64,000 nt of DNA from Aralia elata (Eukaryota; Streptophyta; Magnoliopsida; Apiales; Araliaceae), in NCBI GenBank assembly GCA_034770075.1, contig CM068387.1:76943971-77007970 (forward strand), given 5' to 3'. The position numbers and the translations under genes were made by a program. The notes beneath the pieces were generated by a model that did no database searches, was not told the DNA's origin, and saw nothing but the letters and a program-made list of their open reading frames with translations. Shown one piece after another: positions 22,473 through 33,588 of this stretch (the first letter of the stretch is position 1; the number at the start of each line of letters is the position of its first letter).

Positions 22473-24510
22473 TTGTTGTTGAAGCCAAACCATCACCCCT
22501 CGTATGCCACGTGCCTGATTGGGACCCACCACTACCATCATTACGTCGTAAATAAGGAAACATGCACATCAAATTTGTCACCTTTTAAGTCTTCTCTCCT
22601 AAGAATACGAACCCCCACTTCTCATTCACACATTCAAATTTTTCCGAGAGAGCTTAAGCGCTTACTGCCTTCTTCCCACTGTATAACAACCTTCTCCGGC
22701 CACATCTCTTACCAAACCGCAATACCCATCGGTCAACCATGTATGGTGATCATTCTGCCTAACCCGTCTCCTCTCTTAACCAAACCCAGTTTGCTGCAAC
22801 CACCTCCTCCATTCAACCCACAAGGACGATACCAGCCACCAACACCATCCCAGAAGAACAACCTAACCAACCCACCACTGCCGTCACCATCGGCTCCACA
22901 CTTCTAGCCACTATTTCCCCTTTGATAGAAGGCACCCCATCTCCCGTGTTGGGCGAGGCTGAAATTACAAAGATGAGGATTCAAGAATAATACCAATCGG
23001 AGAAAGCATATTCCCTCATCAACACTCGATCCTCCGTATCAAACCGCATGCTACCCCACCTCTGACGTCAATACCAAATACCAGATTAGTACGAACTCCG
23101 TGCGCCAAACCTTTCGGAGAGGATGTACTGGCGCCCGAAGGGCGAATGGGTCGTCGTACCTATATACGCGCTAATACGATTCCCTCTTCATGAATTCATA
23201 TCATCTTTCTTATGTTTTGTGGGGATCGGGTTTGCACAATTGGTGTCAAACGCGTATATTCATCTCATCTACTTCATTGCCTTTTGCCATGAGTGCGAAG
23301 TCGGACCATCCCTGGACTTCTTCTTCGCCATATTTACCTTGCGTCGATCAAAGGAACTAGGGTACCGCCAACTGAACAAACAACCAGGCCGACGCATGTG
23401 GATGAAGACCCTATCTAACAATAAAGGGTGACACTCATACTAGGTCTTCATCAAAGGCCTCGACATCCACTTGCTACCGAACTAAGGAGAACCTTTAAAG
23501 ACCACATTTGGGTTCGACAGCACCCTCTACGATCAGATCGAAGAATTTAAGACATTCTATTCCAAGATGCCGAAGGTGAACTAGTCTCTAGACCTGTTGG
23601 TCGACCAATATTGGCTCTTTAACCACAAACGTAAGTCCTAAACTCAATATGGTACAGTATATATAAAAAAGTATTAGATTCTGATTCTTGCTAATCTTTA
23701 TATGTTTTGCAGTAACCATCTTCAAACTGCAGCTGATCACCCAGATCGGATCCCAGCTACCCACCGAAGCCACACCAGCTGAAAGCATCTCGAAACCAAC
23801 CATCGAGACACCTCCCGCCCATAACCAACCAACAGAGGAGCCAATCGCGGTGGCACGGGCACTGAAGAGCGCCTTATAGAACTGAACGATGAGGAAATGT
23901 TGCTAACAAAGAAAAAGTGAAAGCTGGTGAAAGCAGTAACAAAAACCTCTTCCAAACCCTCGACTCCTTCTACTAAATCTCCCCAAGACATCATCCTCAA
24001 ACCCGTCCAATCATCAATCGTAACCGAACCCCGACAATCCACACCAAATGAACCACACCCGACAAAAGAATTAGGCCCGAAGAGCTAACCACCGAACCCC
24101 TCCAAAAGGATATGTATAAAAATAAGCCCAACACCCACCGACTCCACTTAACAAGCATCATCGCCCCCTTCCGCCTTCAAACCACGACAAAGAACCACTT
24201 CCCCGACCACCATATGGCATGAGAACATGCCCAACGAGTTTCCCTACGAGCTCTACGGCGCTTTCGTCCTCCCAAGGGACAACGGGAGATTCGAAGAACT
24301 AACCATGAGGAACTCGTCATCTTTAGTGTCATTCATGGGGGTCGGGTAAGCATTACACACATAACTTCTCTTCTATTTTCATCATCTTAACAAACTAAGC
24401 ATAATGTTTTATTCTTCCAGGCTCTAACTGCCTTCGGCCAGTTGTTGAACAGTCTCACTACAATAACAACCAAAGAAAAGAAGTTGGAAGCTGATATCGA
24501 ACGCTTCTAG
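22473..24510 (+). pseudogene. Antisense ORF of Tat-like element, putative gypsy-type transposon domain (PF04195-like)
   Basis: Runs opposite to the element's PBS-to-PPT direction. The core (about 23,090-23,640) reads LRAPNLSERMYWRPKGEWVV, then IRFPLHEFISSFL, AQLVSNAYIHL, GPSLDFFFAIFTLRRSKE and KQPGRRMWMKTL. This layout matches the plant putative gypsy-type transposon family (PF04195 as I recall it), known as an additional antisense ORF in Tat-clade retrotransposons. Several in-frame stops and shifts are present. Two introns are suggested: a GTAAGT donor at about 23,631 with an acceptor TTTTGCAG near 23,712, and a GTAAGC donor near 24,347 with TTCTTCCAG near 24,420. The last exon encodes a coiled-coil-like tail (FGQLLNSLTTITTKEKKLEA). 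The function of this family is unknown. Confidence 0.65.
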
Positions 24511-24516
24511 CGCCAA
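24504..24516 (-). other. Primer binding site of small Tat-like element
   Basis: TTGGCGCTAGAAG on the minus strand immediately inside the LTR. The cognate tRNA was not identified. Confidence 0.75.
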
Positions 24517-24983
24517 TGTTAACGCCAAAATCTGTCTGCTCGTTAAATCACCAAACAACGAACTTAAACCTGCACAGTAAACAAACAATCACACCAAAAA
24601 TCTTGACGGTCGGGACCGTCAGGGGATAACTTCAGTGTGAGAATAAGCACATACTAGAAAACGTCAACAATAGAGGTTGGTAATTATTTTAGTGCGTAAA
24701 AGTAGACAAAGTGAATGTACCTGAAACCTGAATTATGGCTGTATATTTATAACTTGACTACACTTCCCTAAATCGGATTAGGAGTCTTATGTAAAGATAA
24801 CTGAAAATCCCTTGACTGAAGAGAATCCCACTTCCTTAGAAATAGGAAGTTAAATAGAACAAAAGAGTCATAAGTCAACTGGGACTGTAGACCTTCTAGA
24901 ATGTCAAATCCTCTACTATGATATTGCACCACGTGACACGGGTCCCACCGAATCTCCCGGACCCATTAAATCACACTCCAACA
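24517..24983 (-). repeat. 5' LTR (in element orientation) of small Tat-like element
   Basis: 467 bp, bounded by TGTTAACGCC and CACTCCAACA. Confidence 0.88.
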
Positions 24984-25206
24984 TTGAGGATTATCGAGTA
25001 GTTGTATTTTGGATTTATAGGTTTAAAGTTTATTATTATTTTTGGAAATATGGTTTGTTTGCTAATCTTGATCACGTTGATTTCTCATAGCTTTTACTTC
25101 AAATCATATTTAGCAAGGAAGAAGGGGAAGAATTATAAGTTTTAATTTGTATTTTTTTTTGTTTTTTTATTGGGTATTTTAAATATTAATAATACATCCA
25201 ATAATG

Positions 25207-25392
25207 GAAAAGACAAATTTACCATGAAAAAAATGGGCCAGGTCAGATTTTAGACGGATTAAGGTGAAAATTGGGGAAAGGAACAAAATTAACACAAATT
25301 TGTTATTTTAGGGACTCAATTGACGAAAAATAAATTTTAGGGACGCCTTTGACATTCGGTGGCAAATTGGAAGAATAAAAGTGTCATTTAGT
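25207..25392 (-). repeat. Right arm of the 14-kb inverted repeat pair
   Basis: Inverted counterpart of 11525-11708; contains GGTCAGATTTTAGACGGATT and GACATTCGGTGGCAAATT. Confidence 0.55.
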
Positions 25393-25434
25393 CAATATTA
25401 TTATATCATTGAATATGTATAGGGAGAAATTAGA

Positions 25435-25453
25435 ATATATATATATATATATA
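25435..25453. repeat. (AT)n microsatellite
   Basis: Short TA run between the inverted-repeat arm and the dispersed repeat that follows. Confidence 0.85.
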
Positions 25454-25758
25454 ATGATTAATGGAGGGAATCCCAATCTGCCTTTCACACACTAAAATAC
25501 AATTTGCACCCTAAATTTTACACGGTTGTTGAGTTTTGCACTCCAATGTTCAAAATTTGTCTAAATACACATCGAACTTCACTTTCGTTAAATAAAACAC
25601 ACACTTCGAGTTTTTAACCAATCAAAAGTGATGGACACTTTCGGTCATTTAATTTTATTAAGGCTAAAACAAAAAAATACATGTTAAAATGAACTAAAGA
25701 CATTTTTAAAATATAATAAAAACATTAAAAACTAAAATCCTACTCTAAACTCAAACCC
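25454..25758 (+). repeat. Dispersed ~305-bp repeat, copy 1
   Basis: Nearly the full length matches the reverse complement of 60328-60648: GTTGAGTTTTGCACTCCAAT, CACACTTCGAGTTTTTAACC, AACATTAAAAACTAAAATCC, ending TACTCTAAACTCAAACC. In both copies the same end abuts (AT)n. Family unknown. Confidence 0.75.
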
Positions 25759-26338
25759 TTTCTCTTCTTCATGCCCTTTATTCTCCGGCAAGTTTCCATT
25801 GAAAATTCTACCATGACGAGCTATTGTGGACAATAAACCAAGAAAAGGGAAGTGGAGAAGAGAGAAATAAAAAAAGGAAAGAAACGAGGAGATAGATGGT
25901 CTAACAAGCCCTAACCCCAAATTCATCCTCAAATTAAAAATCTCAAACCAAGATACTAACCCCAAACTCAAACTCTAACACCCAAATCCTAATTTAACCA
26001 TACTCTGCTTTGCCGAATCAAGTAAAGAAGAAAGAGATTTGTGAATGGAGAGAGATTTCTTTAACCTATTAGTGAGGGGTTTATCTTAATTAATTTGAGT
26101 GAGAGCAGATTATGCAGGAGTTTTGACTTTTGATGCATAGGGTCCCTCATTATCTCGACGGAAGAACATGGAAAGAGGAACTATAGCACCCGTAGCTGTA
26201 TTTTTTTTGTGTTCATGGATCAAAGCTCCAATTTTAGTTACCTAAATACTCCCAATTAAAATATCAATAATACCTAATAATCTGTATCTACACCACACTA
26301 GATCAGAATTACCCCTTTTATATCGTATCTCTCTCTCT

Positions 26339-26342
<4 letters not shown>
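25759..26342. other. No recognisable gene
   Basis: AT-rich with short ORFs only; a minus-strand ORF (25732-25971) has no family motif. Confidence 0.5.

Positions 26343-26379
<37 letters not shown>
26343..26379. repeat. (AT)n microsatellite, left flank of hairpin MITE
   Basis: Simple AT run; a matching run follows the element at 26646-26661. Confidence 0.9.
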
Positions 26380-26383
<4 letters not shown>

Positions 26384-26645
26384 ACGGATCTTAAGCATAC
26401 CCCCTTAAATGACATACTAAGCATACTCCCTTTAGCGATGGATCGGACGACGGTTTGGTCCGTTGCCATAGGTCCGGTCCGTCGCTAAAGTCTTTAGCGA
26501 TGGACAACTTTTAGCGACGGACCCGTCGCTAAAGGCTTTAGCGACGGATCGGACCTATGGCGACGGACCAAACCGTCGCCTGGTCCGTCGCTAAAGGGGA
26601 TATGTTTGGTATGACATTTAAGATGGTATGCTTAATATCCGGAAT
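26380..26645. mobile_element. Foldback MITE with GTCCGTCGCTAAAG motifs, inside (AT)n
   Basis: The 266-bp unit is almost completely self-complementary. GGATCTTAAGCATACC on the left faces GGTATGCTTAATATCC on the right, and the interior arms carry repeated CGACGG, TTTAGCGA and GACGGTTTGGTCCG. It would form a long hairpin, so small-RNA production is plausible. (AT)n on both sides hides any target duplication. The minus-strand ORF running through it (26538-26912) is an artefact. Confidence 0.8.
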
Positions 26646-26661
26646 TATATATATATATATA

Positions 26662-27306
26662 GTTGTATAAATAAAGACCGAAAAATTCCACCCGCGATTA
26701 CATCTCCTCGTGGCCCTTCTTCGCCCGCCTCTACTCTCTCTCATAAATAATTCTGTAAAAGCGAGCCAAAGGAGGCAAATGGGCGGCTTGTAGAGGCAAT
26801 ATGGGAGCTTTAGCCGTTTGGGAAGATTAATTTGGGAATTTAGGTTTAGGAGCCATTCGTGTTTTGGGATTGGGATTAAGTTTAAATGTTTATTTTGATC
26901 AAACTGCACCACTGAGAAATCAAGCGTCTACTCATAATTAAAAATTAGTGAACTAATTAAAGTGTTGTGTTTATTGTTAAATTAAGGGAACTCATAGATA
27001 TAATATAAAATCTACAATCTTATGGTATTTATGCCAAGCAGAACACCGAAGTAAAAGTTTCATATAACCATCTCAAAATTCAAATTTTAGAACACACATG
27101 AAGAATGGAGTTTTGAGCATAACTTAAATAATAACATATATAACTGTCTCAGGTGTCAAAAATAATTAGGTCAAGATGGTATCTTTGTCATTAGTCTCCA
27201 TTACATTACATTTGTCACAAGTGAGATTCCACTCACAACCATGTTGCAATAATCAAATTTGAGCCCCCAATTGTCCCATCCATATACAAAATTCACCAAA
27301 GCAAGT
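26662..27306. other. No recognisable gene
   Basis: AT-rich spacer up to the CAAGT target site of the large Tat-like element. Confidence 0.5.
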
Positions 27307-27936
27307 TGTTAACGCCAAATTCTGACCGCTCGTCAAATCACCAAATAACGAGCCGAAAAGACGTTTAACGGTGGAGGATATGTAGCTGTTTAGTGCTTGT
27401 TAATATGAAATAAAATAATGACATATGAAAATAAAATAATAACACCAGAATTTTACGTGGAAACCCAATTGGGAAAAAACCACGGGGAGAGATCTCAGAA
27501 ATCCACTATGAAAATATTGTACAAATTGGAGAAAATAATATTAGTAATTATTTTCTCTCTTCCTCACTTATTTCTATAACTCAAATGAGCTATTTTTCTC
27601 TCTACTATTGAAACTCTCGGATTAATTCCTTCTCACTTCTCGCACTTTCTAATTCTAATGCTTCTTGTTGGTGTGTCTATGCTTTTCCTTCTAAAGTAAC
27701 GGATGGGAATGCATGTATATTGGTGTGTGTGTGTGCTCCTTCTCCCTCCCACCTTCTATGTATGATATATAAATATACATCACATGTAACCTGCTGAAAG
27801 GTTTTAAAAGAGAAATGAAAAGACTTGCCAACTTTCTAAATTCCTTAGTTGCCCAACCTTTTGTGTTCTTTGTCCTTTCATTTTATATTCTACTCCCAAT
27901 AAGCTTGCAAATGAAAGGACTAATTATATTCTAACA
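27307..27936 (-). repeat. 3' LTR (in element orientation) of large Tat-like element
   Basis: 630 bp; differs from the other LTR by a few substitutions and by a GT repeat count near 27725. Confidence 0.92.
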
Positions 27937-27953
27937 TTGCCCCCCACTCTCTT
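27937..27953 (-). other. Polypurine tract of large Tat-like element
   Basis: AAGAGAGTGGGGGGCAA on the minus strand, directly against the LTR. Confidence 0.82.
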
Positions 27954-28049
27954 ATTGTAAGGAACATAAAATAAGAGAGTACACAGATTTATACTAACAA
28001 AAGATCCATAACTGCCGAAGATGAACTGTCACACCCAAAGACCTTATCA

Positions 28050-28210
28050 CCACCGAAGATAGATACATGACCGACCTTTTCACAACCGAACCAACCTTAT
28101 CACAACCGAAGATATAAATAACCAACCTTATCACAACCGAACCAACCTTATCACAACCGAAGATATAAATAACCAACCTTATCACAACCGAACCAACCTT
28201 ATCACATCAT
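28050..28210. repeat. Tandem ~60-bp repeat (ACCAACCTTATCACAACCGA)
   Basis: About 2.5 copies of a unit alternating CCGAACCAACCTTATCACAA and CCGAAGATATAAATAACCAA. Sits in the 3' untranslated part of the Tat-like element. Confidence 0.85.
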
Positions 28211-28912
28211 AATAGCCTTCTCGATCCCTGTAGGAGGCATTGATCCAACCTTATATCACCATAACAGCCTTCCCGACCCCAGTGGGAGGTATCGACCCAA
28301 CCTTATAATGACATAATATCCTTCCCGACCCCTGTGGGAGGCATTGATCTGACCTTATATCACCATCCGACCTTATAACACCATAATAGCCTTCCCAACC
28401 CCTGTGGGAGGCATTGATCCGACCTTATATCACCATCCGACCTTATAACACCATAATAGCCTTCCCGACCCCAGTGGGAGGCATTAATCCGACCTTATAT
28501 CACCATCCGACCTTATAACACCATAATGGCCTTCCCAATCCCTGTGGGAGGCATTAATCCAACCTTATATCACCATCCGACCTTATAACACCATAATAGC
28601 ATTCCCAACCCCTGTGGGAGGCATTGATCCGACCTTATATCACCATCCGACCTTATAACACAATAATAGCCTTCCCAACCCTTGTGGGAGGCATTGATCC
28701 GACTTTATATCACCATCCGACCTTATAACACAATAATAACCTTCCCAACCCTTGTGGGAGGCATTGATCCGACCTTATATCACCATCCGACCTTATAACA
28801 CCATAATAGCCTTCCCGACCCCAGTGGGAGACATTGATCCGACCTTATATCACCATCCGACCTTATAACACCATAATGGCCTTCCCAACCCCTGTGGGAG
28901 GCATTGATCCGA
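28211..28912. repeat. Tandem 70-bp minisatellite
   Basis: About nine to ten copies of a 70-bp unit (CATAATAGCCTTCCC then TGTGGGAGGCATTGATCCGA and CCTTATATCACCATCCGACC). The first two units are shorter or variant; the period of 70 is exact between 28381 and 28861. Tandem repeats before the PPT are a known trait of Tat/Ogre elements. Confidence 0.92.
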
Positions 28913-29441
28913 CTTGAGCCGTTATCACCAAGGCTCCTTCGTGTGGCTCTACCGGCTCGGATGGATAGTCCTGATCCAAAAAAGAAATAACCACGTCATG
29001 ATAAGCTTGTTCTCTCCTAGTAGGCTGTTCAGTGACTGACAGAACTGCGTCTAGCACGGTTCTCCTCTTTTTCCCCGCTAGCCTTCTGTGGGATCCTCCG
29101 GTTATGACATCTATCACCCCTTGAGCCGGTGGATTTTGATTCGGTTGCTGAACCCTTGTTTGTTCGGGAGCTGTCGACTCCTGTCGTGTCGGAACGTTTC
29201 CTTGCTAACCCACAACATACTGAACCAAATCTCCACTTTGGACTTTCTTTTCTATCAAATCTTTCAAATTATAACAATCCTCTGTGGCATGCCCGTAGGT
29301 CTGATGGTAATTGCAATACCGATTATGATTTCCCCTATAAGACTCCGTGTTCATTGGGCAGGGTTCAAAATACGGTTTATTCTTGATCTCCTCCAGTATC
29401 TTTGCTCGATCGGTATTCAGGGGAGTGTAGATTTTATTCAC
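28863..29441 (-). pseudogene. Tat-like gag zinc-knuckle region and truncated aspartic protease
   Basis: From 29441 the minus strand encodes ILEEIKNKPYFEPCP, then YCNYHQTYGHATEDCYNLKD (knuckle-like C-H-C pattern) and LIEKKVQSGDLVQYV. After a short disturbed stretch VIDVITGGSHRR, then PSEPVEPHEGALVITAQVG appears, the block that normally leads into the protease active site. The sequence then departs from the family before the Asp-Ser/Thr-Gly motif and runs into the 70-bp repeats, so protease is cut off and all of RT, RNase H and integrase are gone. Confidence 0.75.
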
Positions 29442-30170
29442 ATTTTTGTTTGGAAAGGGGGGTCTACCTCCCCCCGAACCTCCTCCATTAAAGCCTCACC
29501 TCGACTGGTTATCCGACCTGGGAGTATTGTTCCGATCCCGATCCCTTGATTTATCTTTCGAGCGTTCCTATGGCTTCAGGCTCTCAATAGCTTCCTCTAG
29601 TATAATAAACCCATCAGCCCGACTATAAGCCTGTGATAGGTCTCCGGGAGGATTAAGAATGAGATCTTTAACCAGTTTTTTGGACTTTACAAGATCTAAC
29701 CCTGTGGTAAAGAATCCCACAGCCTGCTGCACATTCAGGTCGGTCACAGTACCGACCGCTTCCCTAAACCTCTTCACGTACTGGCCAAGACTTTCATCGA
29801 AACACTGCTTGACTTGCATTAAGGATGTTGTCAGCTTTCCCCTCCGCTTATTACTTCCGAAGCGCGCATGGAACTTGTCACATAACTGTTTCCATGAGCC
29901 GATAGAATTTGGGGTAAGAGACGACATCCATTCCCGAGCCCCATGCTTCAACGTGGTGACAAACATGTGACACTTGGCGGCATCGGGTTGATCATAATAA
30001 TCCATAATTTGATTGTAAGCATGCGTGTGGTCATAGGGATCTTCAGTGCCATCATAAGTCTCCAACGGGGGCATTTTCTTTGATGTGTCAGCCTTTACCC
30101 GCTTTATCTCCGGAGTAAAAGGTGACATGGCATTGTTCGACAATTCTTTCGACTGATCTGCTGCCGCCAG
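29442..30170 (-). pseudogene. Tat-like gag, C-terminal half (capsid-like region), cut by the LTR array
   Basis: Reads from the array boundary at 30170: SKELSNNAMSPFTPEIKR, PPLETYDGTEDPYDHTHAYN, HMFVTTLKHGAREWMSSL, WKQLCDKFHARFGSNKRRGK, SLGQYVKRFREAVG, VQQAVGFFTTGLD. This is the Retrotrans_gag domain as found in Tat/Ogre elements. It ends at a stop near 29568; the following zinc-knuckle segment lies after a frame disturbance. The N-terminal half is at 46728-47518, and the two halves are in register when the array and one GCCAG are removed. Confidence 0.85.
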
Positions 30171-33052
30171 TGTGACGCCCCCAAAATAGGTCCACACAAC
30201 CCATTTTGAGTCGCCAATAACATTCCACAAAATACAAATACAAATACGAATTTTCCCATTTACAACTAATAAGTGTCGTGCAAAATACGACAACACAAAA
30301 CAAATACATCTTAAATTCTCAATACATGTATTGCCACACTAATAGTAATATATTGAGATACTCCTATTGTCTCGGACCATCACTCTATTCCCCGGCTAGT
30401 CCCCGCTACACTCTATTTTCCTGAAGAGAACAAAGGAAAAGGGTGAGCACAAATAGCCCAGTAGGAAATATCATGACTAAGATAATGAAGAATAAAATTA
30501 TCTTTAGCCTTCAACCGAAATAAATCAGAGATTTAAAGATATTATTCAATAACAACAACTGCAGCGGAACGAACAATCCATTAGAAGAGTCAAGTAGATT
30601 ATAATATCTCCCATCTTCTATAAGTTAAAGGATCACCACCAATATTATATCCCTGTAACACCAATCAATAATTCATGTTCAACAGCCTCTCTTTGCATTA
30701 CATGCCAAAGATATTTATTTGTAACACCAATCAACAATTTCAACAGCCTCTCTTTGCACTACGTGCCAAAGATATTTATTTGTAACACCAATCAACAGTT
30801 TCAACAGCCTCTCTTTGCACTACGTGCCAAAGATATTTATTTGTAACACCACCGGTCATGATCACGCCAAACGCCAGTTCATCTTTGCACTACAGGCCAA
30901 AGATATTTTCACCAGAAGCCTTTATCTGTAACGCCAAAGGTCATGATTATACCAATACACAGTTTGGTCAAAATCATGTCATACCAGTTCATCTTTGCAC
31001 TACGGGCCAAAGAGAACTATCACCACAATTTAAGTATGAGGATGATGACAATGATATAAACATAAATACAGTGAGATCAAGGATAAGAAAAGATTTATAA
31101 TTTAATCAGTGTCGAAGATTGACCAAATTGCCAACACGATGACCAAATTATGGAGTCAAATTCAAGAATGATATTCAAGAAATAAGTTCAGAATTCAACT
31201 ATAACGTATAAAACGAAATAGAAAGATTCAGGTGAAAAGATATTAGATGAAGCACAAACTATTAAGCTACTAATTTTCAGGGATTTTCACCATTTAAAAA
31301 TAAGGTTTTGGAAACAAACAAAGATTTCTTATCTTAAATGGAGAAATGTGAAAGAAAAAGATATCCCGTAAAGAGTACAAAAGAAATGATACGTTATACG
31401 AGTATAACAGAATATATGAAACTGCAAATGGATTTTCACCCGTCATGCGATAATTCGCGTAGATGGATTATTTCCACAACAGATTAATAAGTAATAAATA
31501 CGATGGGTTATTCACCAGGTATGCGTCAATCCGCACGAACAGGTTATACCCACAGATTAATAAGGAATGAATACAGAAGGGTATTCACCAGGTACGACAC
31601 TCGTACTTACAGGTTATTCCCATAGAATAATAAGTAATGAATACAAAAGGATATTCACCAGGCATGCGTCATACCGCACGGCCAGGTTATCCCCACAAAT
31701 TAATACAGAATGAATAACAACCTTTATGAGTATAATATCACTTACGAACATGAAAGCAAATGATATTATATATGAGTATGAAAGAAATGATATTCCCTAC
31801 CTTAGTTAACAAGTGACTGGATGTTACTTTCTATGAAGTTTACTAACTTTGGATAATACTAGTATTCTCACAAATACTCACAATAGCCTATCACACTAAG
31901 AGAACTTCAGAAATTTAGAGAGAGAGAAAGTATAAGCAATGAAGGTGTGAAAATTTCTTAAGCAAACTCTCCCTATTTATAGGAAAATCAAGGTGAGGGC
32001 ATTTTGGTCTTTTCCCCATATTCTTTTAATATCATCCACCCATTTTTTCTTCCATTAATATCATCCATCCATTTTTTCTTCCATTAATATCATCCATCCA
32101 TTTTTTTCTTCCATTAATATCATCCATCCATTTTTTCTTCCATTTATATCATCCATCCATTTTTTCTTCCATTTTCAAAAGATAATTCCATTATCAAAAA
32201 GATAAAACCATTATAAAAAAATAACTCCATTATCACAATAAATCCCTTTTTCTGTATTATTGAGTTAAAAGTATTAATATGACAGATAGCATATACTTGC
32301 AATACTGACAACTAGATTATTCCTAGGAAAGAGGGGGCCTTCCATAAAAATGGCGCTCAATTAAATAACTCATTTCCTTAACAGAATTTCTAGACATTGT
32401 CAATAATGCTAAACTATCATATCAAATAATATGTGTTACAGTGTCGTGACAAATAATATAAAATATTATGCACATACTACTGGAACAATTATTGAATCAA
32501 GATACTGTGCAATTGTTACTTTATCAATTATTGAATCAATAATATAAAACACTGTGGAACACCGTGTGCTACTGTGGAATACTGTGTACTACTGTGGAAT
32601 AACGTGTGCTACTGTGGAATAACGCGTTTTACTATTCTTTTTATCATCAGGTATTTCAACAGTTATCGGTTAAAGTTTTGCCGCCCATTTCTATCACTTT
32701 CTATATCCGACAGAAGGAATATTCCCCGACATACTAGTTTGACTTTTTGTATAAATGAATAGTATATTCGTATGAATAGTACTTTCATATTTATACCGTA
32801 TAATTTTCGTATCCAGCTTATATAAACGTTATGACGTAATTCGAAGATCGAAGAAAATGTAAAAGCGTTTTTAGCGTGAATAGTACCCCCGTGAATAGTG
32901 ATCGTGTGAATAGTGATTTAGCGTTATTACTAGACATCTCAATTGTCACATTTCACTAGTAACTTTATCATTATCGATTTAACACCTTTCTGTTTAAAAT
33001 AATAATAAGAAGAAAATTAAATTCTATTTATTAAAATTTTCGGGGTCTTACA
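30171..33052 (-). repeat. Array LTR 1 (2,882 bp)
   Basis: Bounded by TGTGACGCCCCC and CGGGGTCTTACA. It contains four minisatellites: ~62-bp units with CTTTGCACTACGTGCCAAAG (about 30655-31010), ~70-bp units with TATTCACCAGG(T/C)A (about 31436-31700), 30-bp units TTAATATCATCCATCCATTT (about 32028-32175) and 16-bp units TGCTACTGTGGAATAA (about 32545-32625). A TATA-like CTATAAATAGGGAG on the minus strand near 31975 marks the probable LTR promoter. Confidence 0.92.
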
Positions 33053-33588
33053 ATCTCCCCTCCTTATGAAATTTCGTCCCCGAAATTTACGTACGTACCT
33101 GGCATTCCGAAGAGATATGTAAGGATACCTAGCTTTCATTTCAGATTCTAGTTCCCATGTCATTTTCCTCTTTATCATAATTTCTCCATTGCTCATCTCC
33201 TGGTTTTTTAAATACCATTCTTAAATGCGACAACAAAACAAAAGATTAGTTAAAGAAATTGACATTTCACATCGTGTCTCTACGTCAAGACCAACTAATT
33301 AAATAGCGAAATTTAGCTTAGGTAGGACACACTAGCATAGGATTCTACTCATCTCTCCCCTCCTAGTTCAAATCCCCGATCTCTGCCAGAGATCATATCC
33401 CTAAGCTCTGATACCAACTGTGACTCACATCCAATACCACGGATAGCACCTCACAGTGGTACCTATCAGCTTGCCACCGTTATTAATTGTCGGCGTCCCC
33501 TACGGAGAGTCTGGCTTCGGTGCATCCCACAAAGGAAGTCACCAGCAAGAGGCTCGGGGCTCTTCACACTTATGGCTCTGATACCAAC
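33053..33588 (-). other. Array internal segment 1 (536 bp)
   Basis: Minus strand from the 33589 side: PBS TTGGTATCAGAGCC, a ~165-bp leader, a second copy of TCACAGTTGGTATCAGAGCT (near 33405-33425), a non-coding stretch, then remnants of the gypsy pol C-terminus (MTWELESEMKARYPYIS) and the PPT next to the LTR. No gag, protease, RT or integrase is present. It has one more T in GTCATTTTCC and one more in GGTTTTTTAA than segments 2-4. Confidence 0.85.

Larger units (their letters stand above)
21934..24983 (-). mobile_element. Small Tat-like gypsy element with only an antisense ORF
   Basis: 3,050 bp, two 467-bp LTRs ending TGTTAAC and CTCTAACA or CTCCAACA. Flanks are CTGAG (21929-21933) and TTGAG (24984-24988), a target duplication with one mismatch. 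On the minus strand the 5' LTR (24983-24517) is followed by TTGGCGCTAGAAG, the same PBS as in the larger element at 27-48 kb. A polypurine tract (complement of TTGCCCCCACTTTCTT, 22401-22416) precedes the 3' LTR. There is no gag or pol, so it is non-autonomous; the only coding remnant lies on the opposite strand. Confidence 0.85.

Noticed and set aside
26538..26912. 124-codon minus-strand ORF starting at 26912
   Set aside because: Crosses a foldback MITE and (AT)n; no recognisable domain.
30655..31010. CRISPR-like regularly spaced repeats in the array LTR
   Set aside because: Plant nuclear LTR minisatellite; units are contiguous rather than separated by unique spacers, and no cas genes are present.
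30858..31100. 80-codon ORF starting MITPNASSSLHYR, found five times at ~3.4 kb spacing
   Set aside because: Repeated only because it is inside each array LTR; it overlies a minisatellite and has no family motif.
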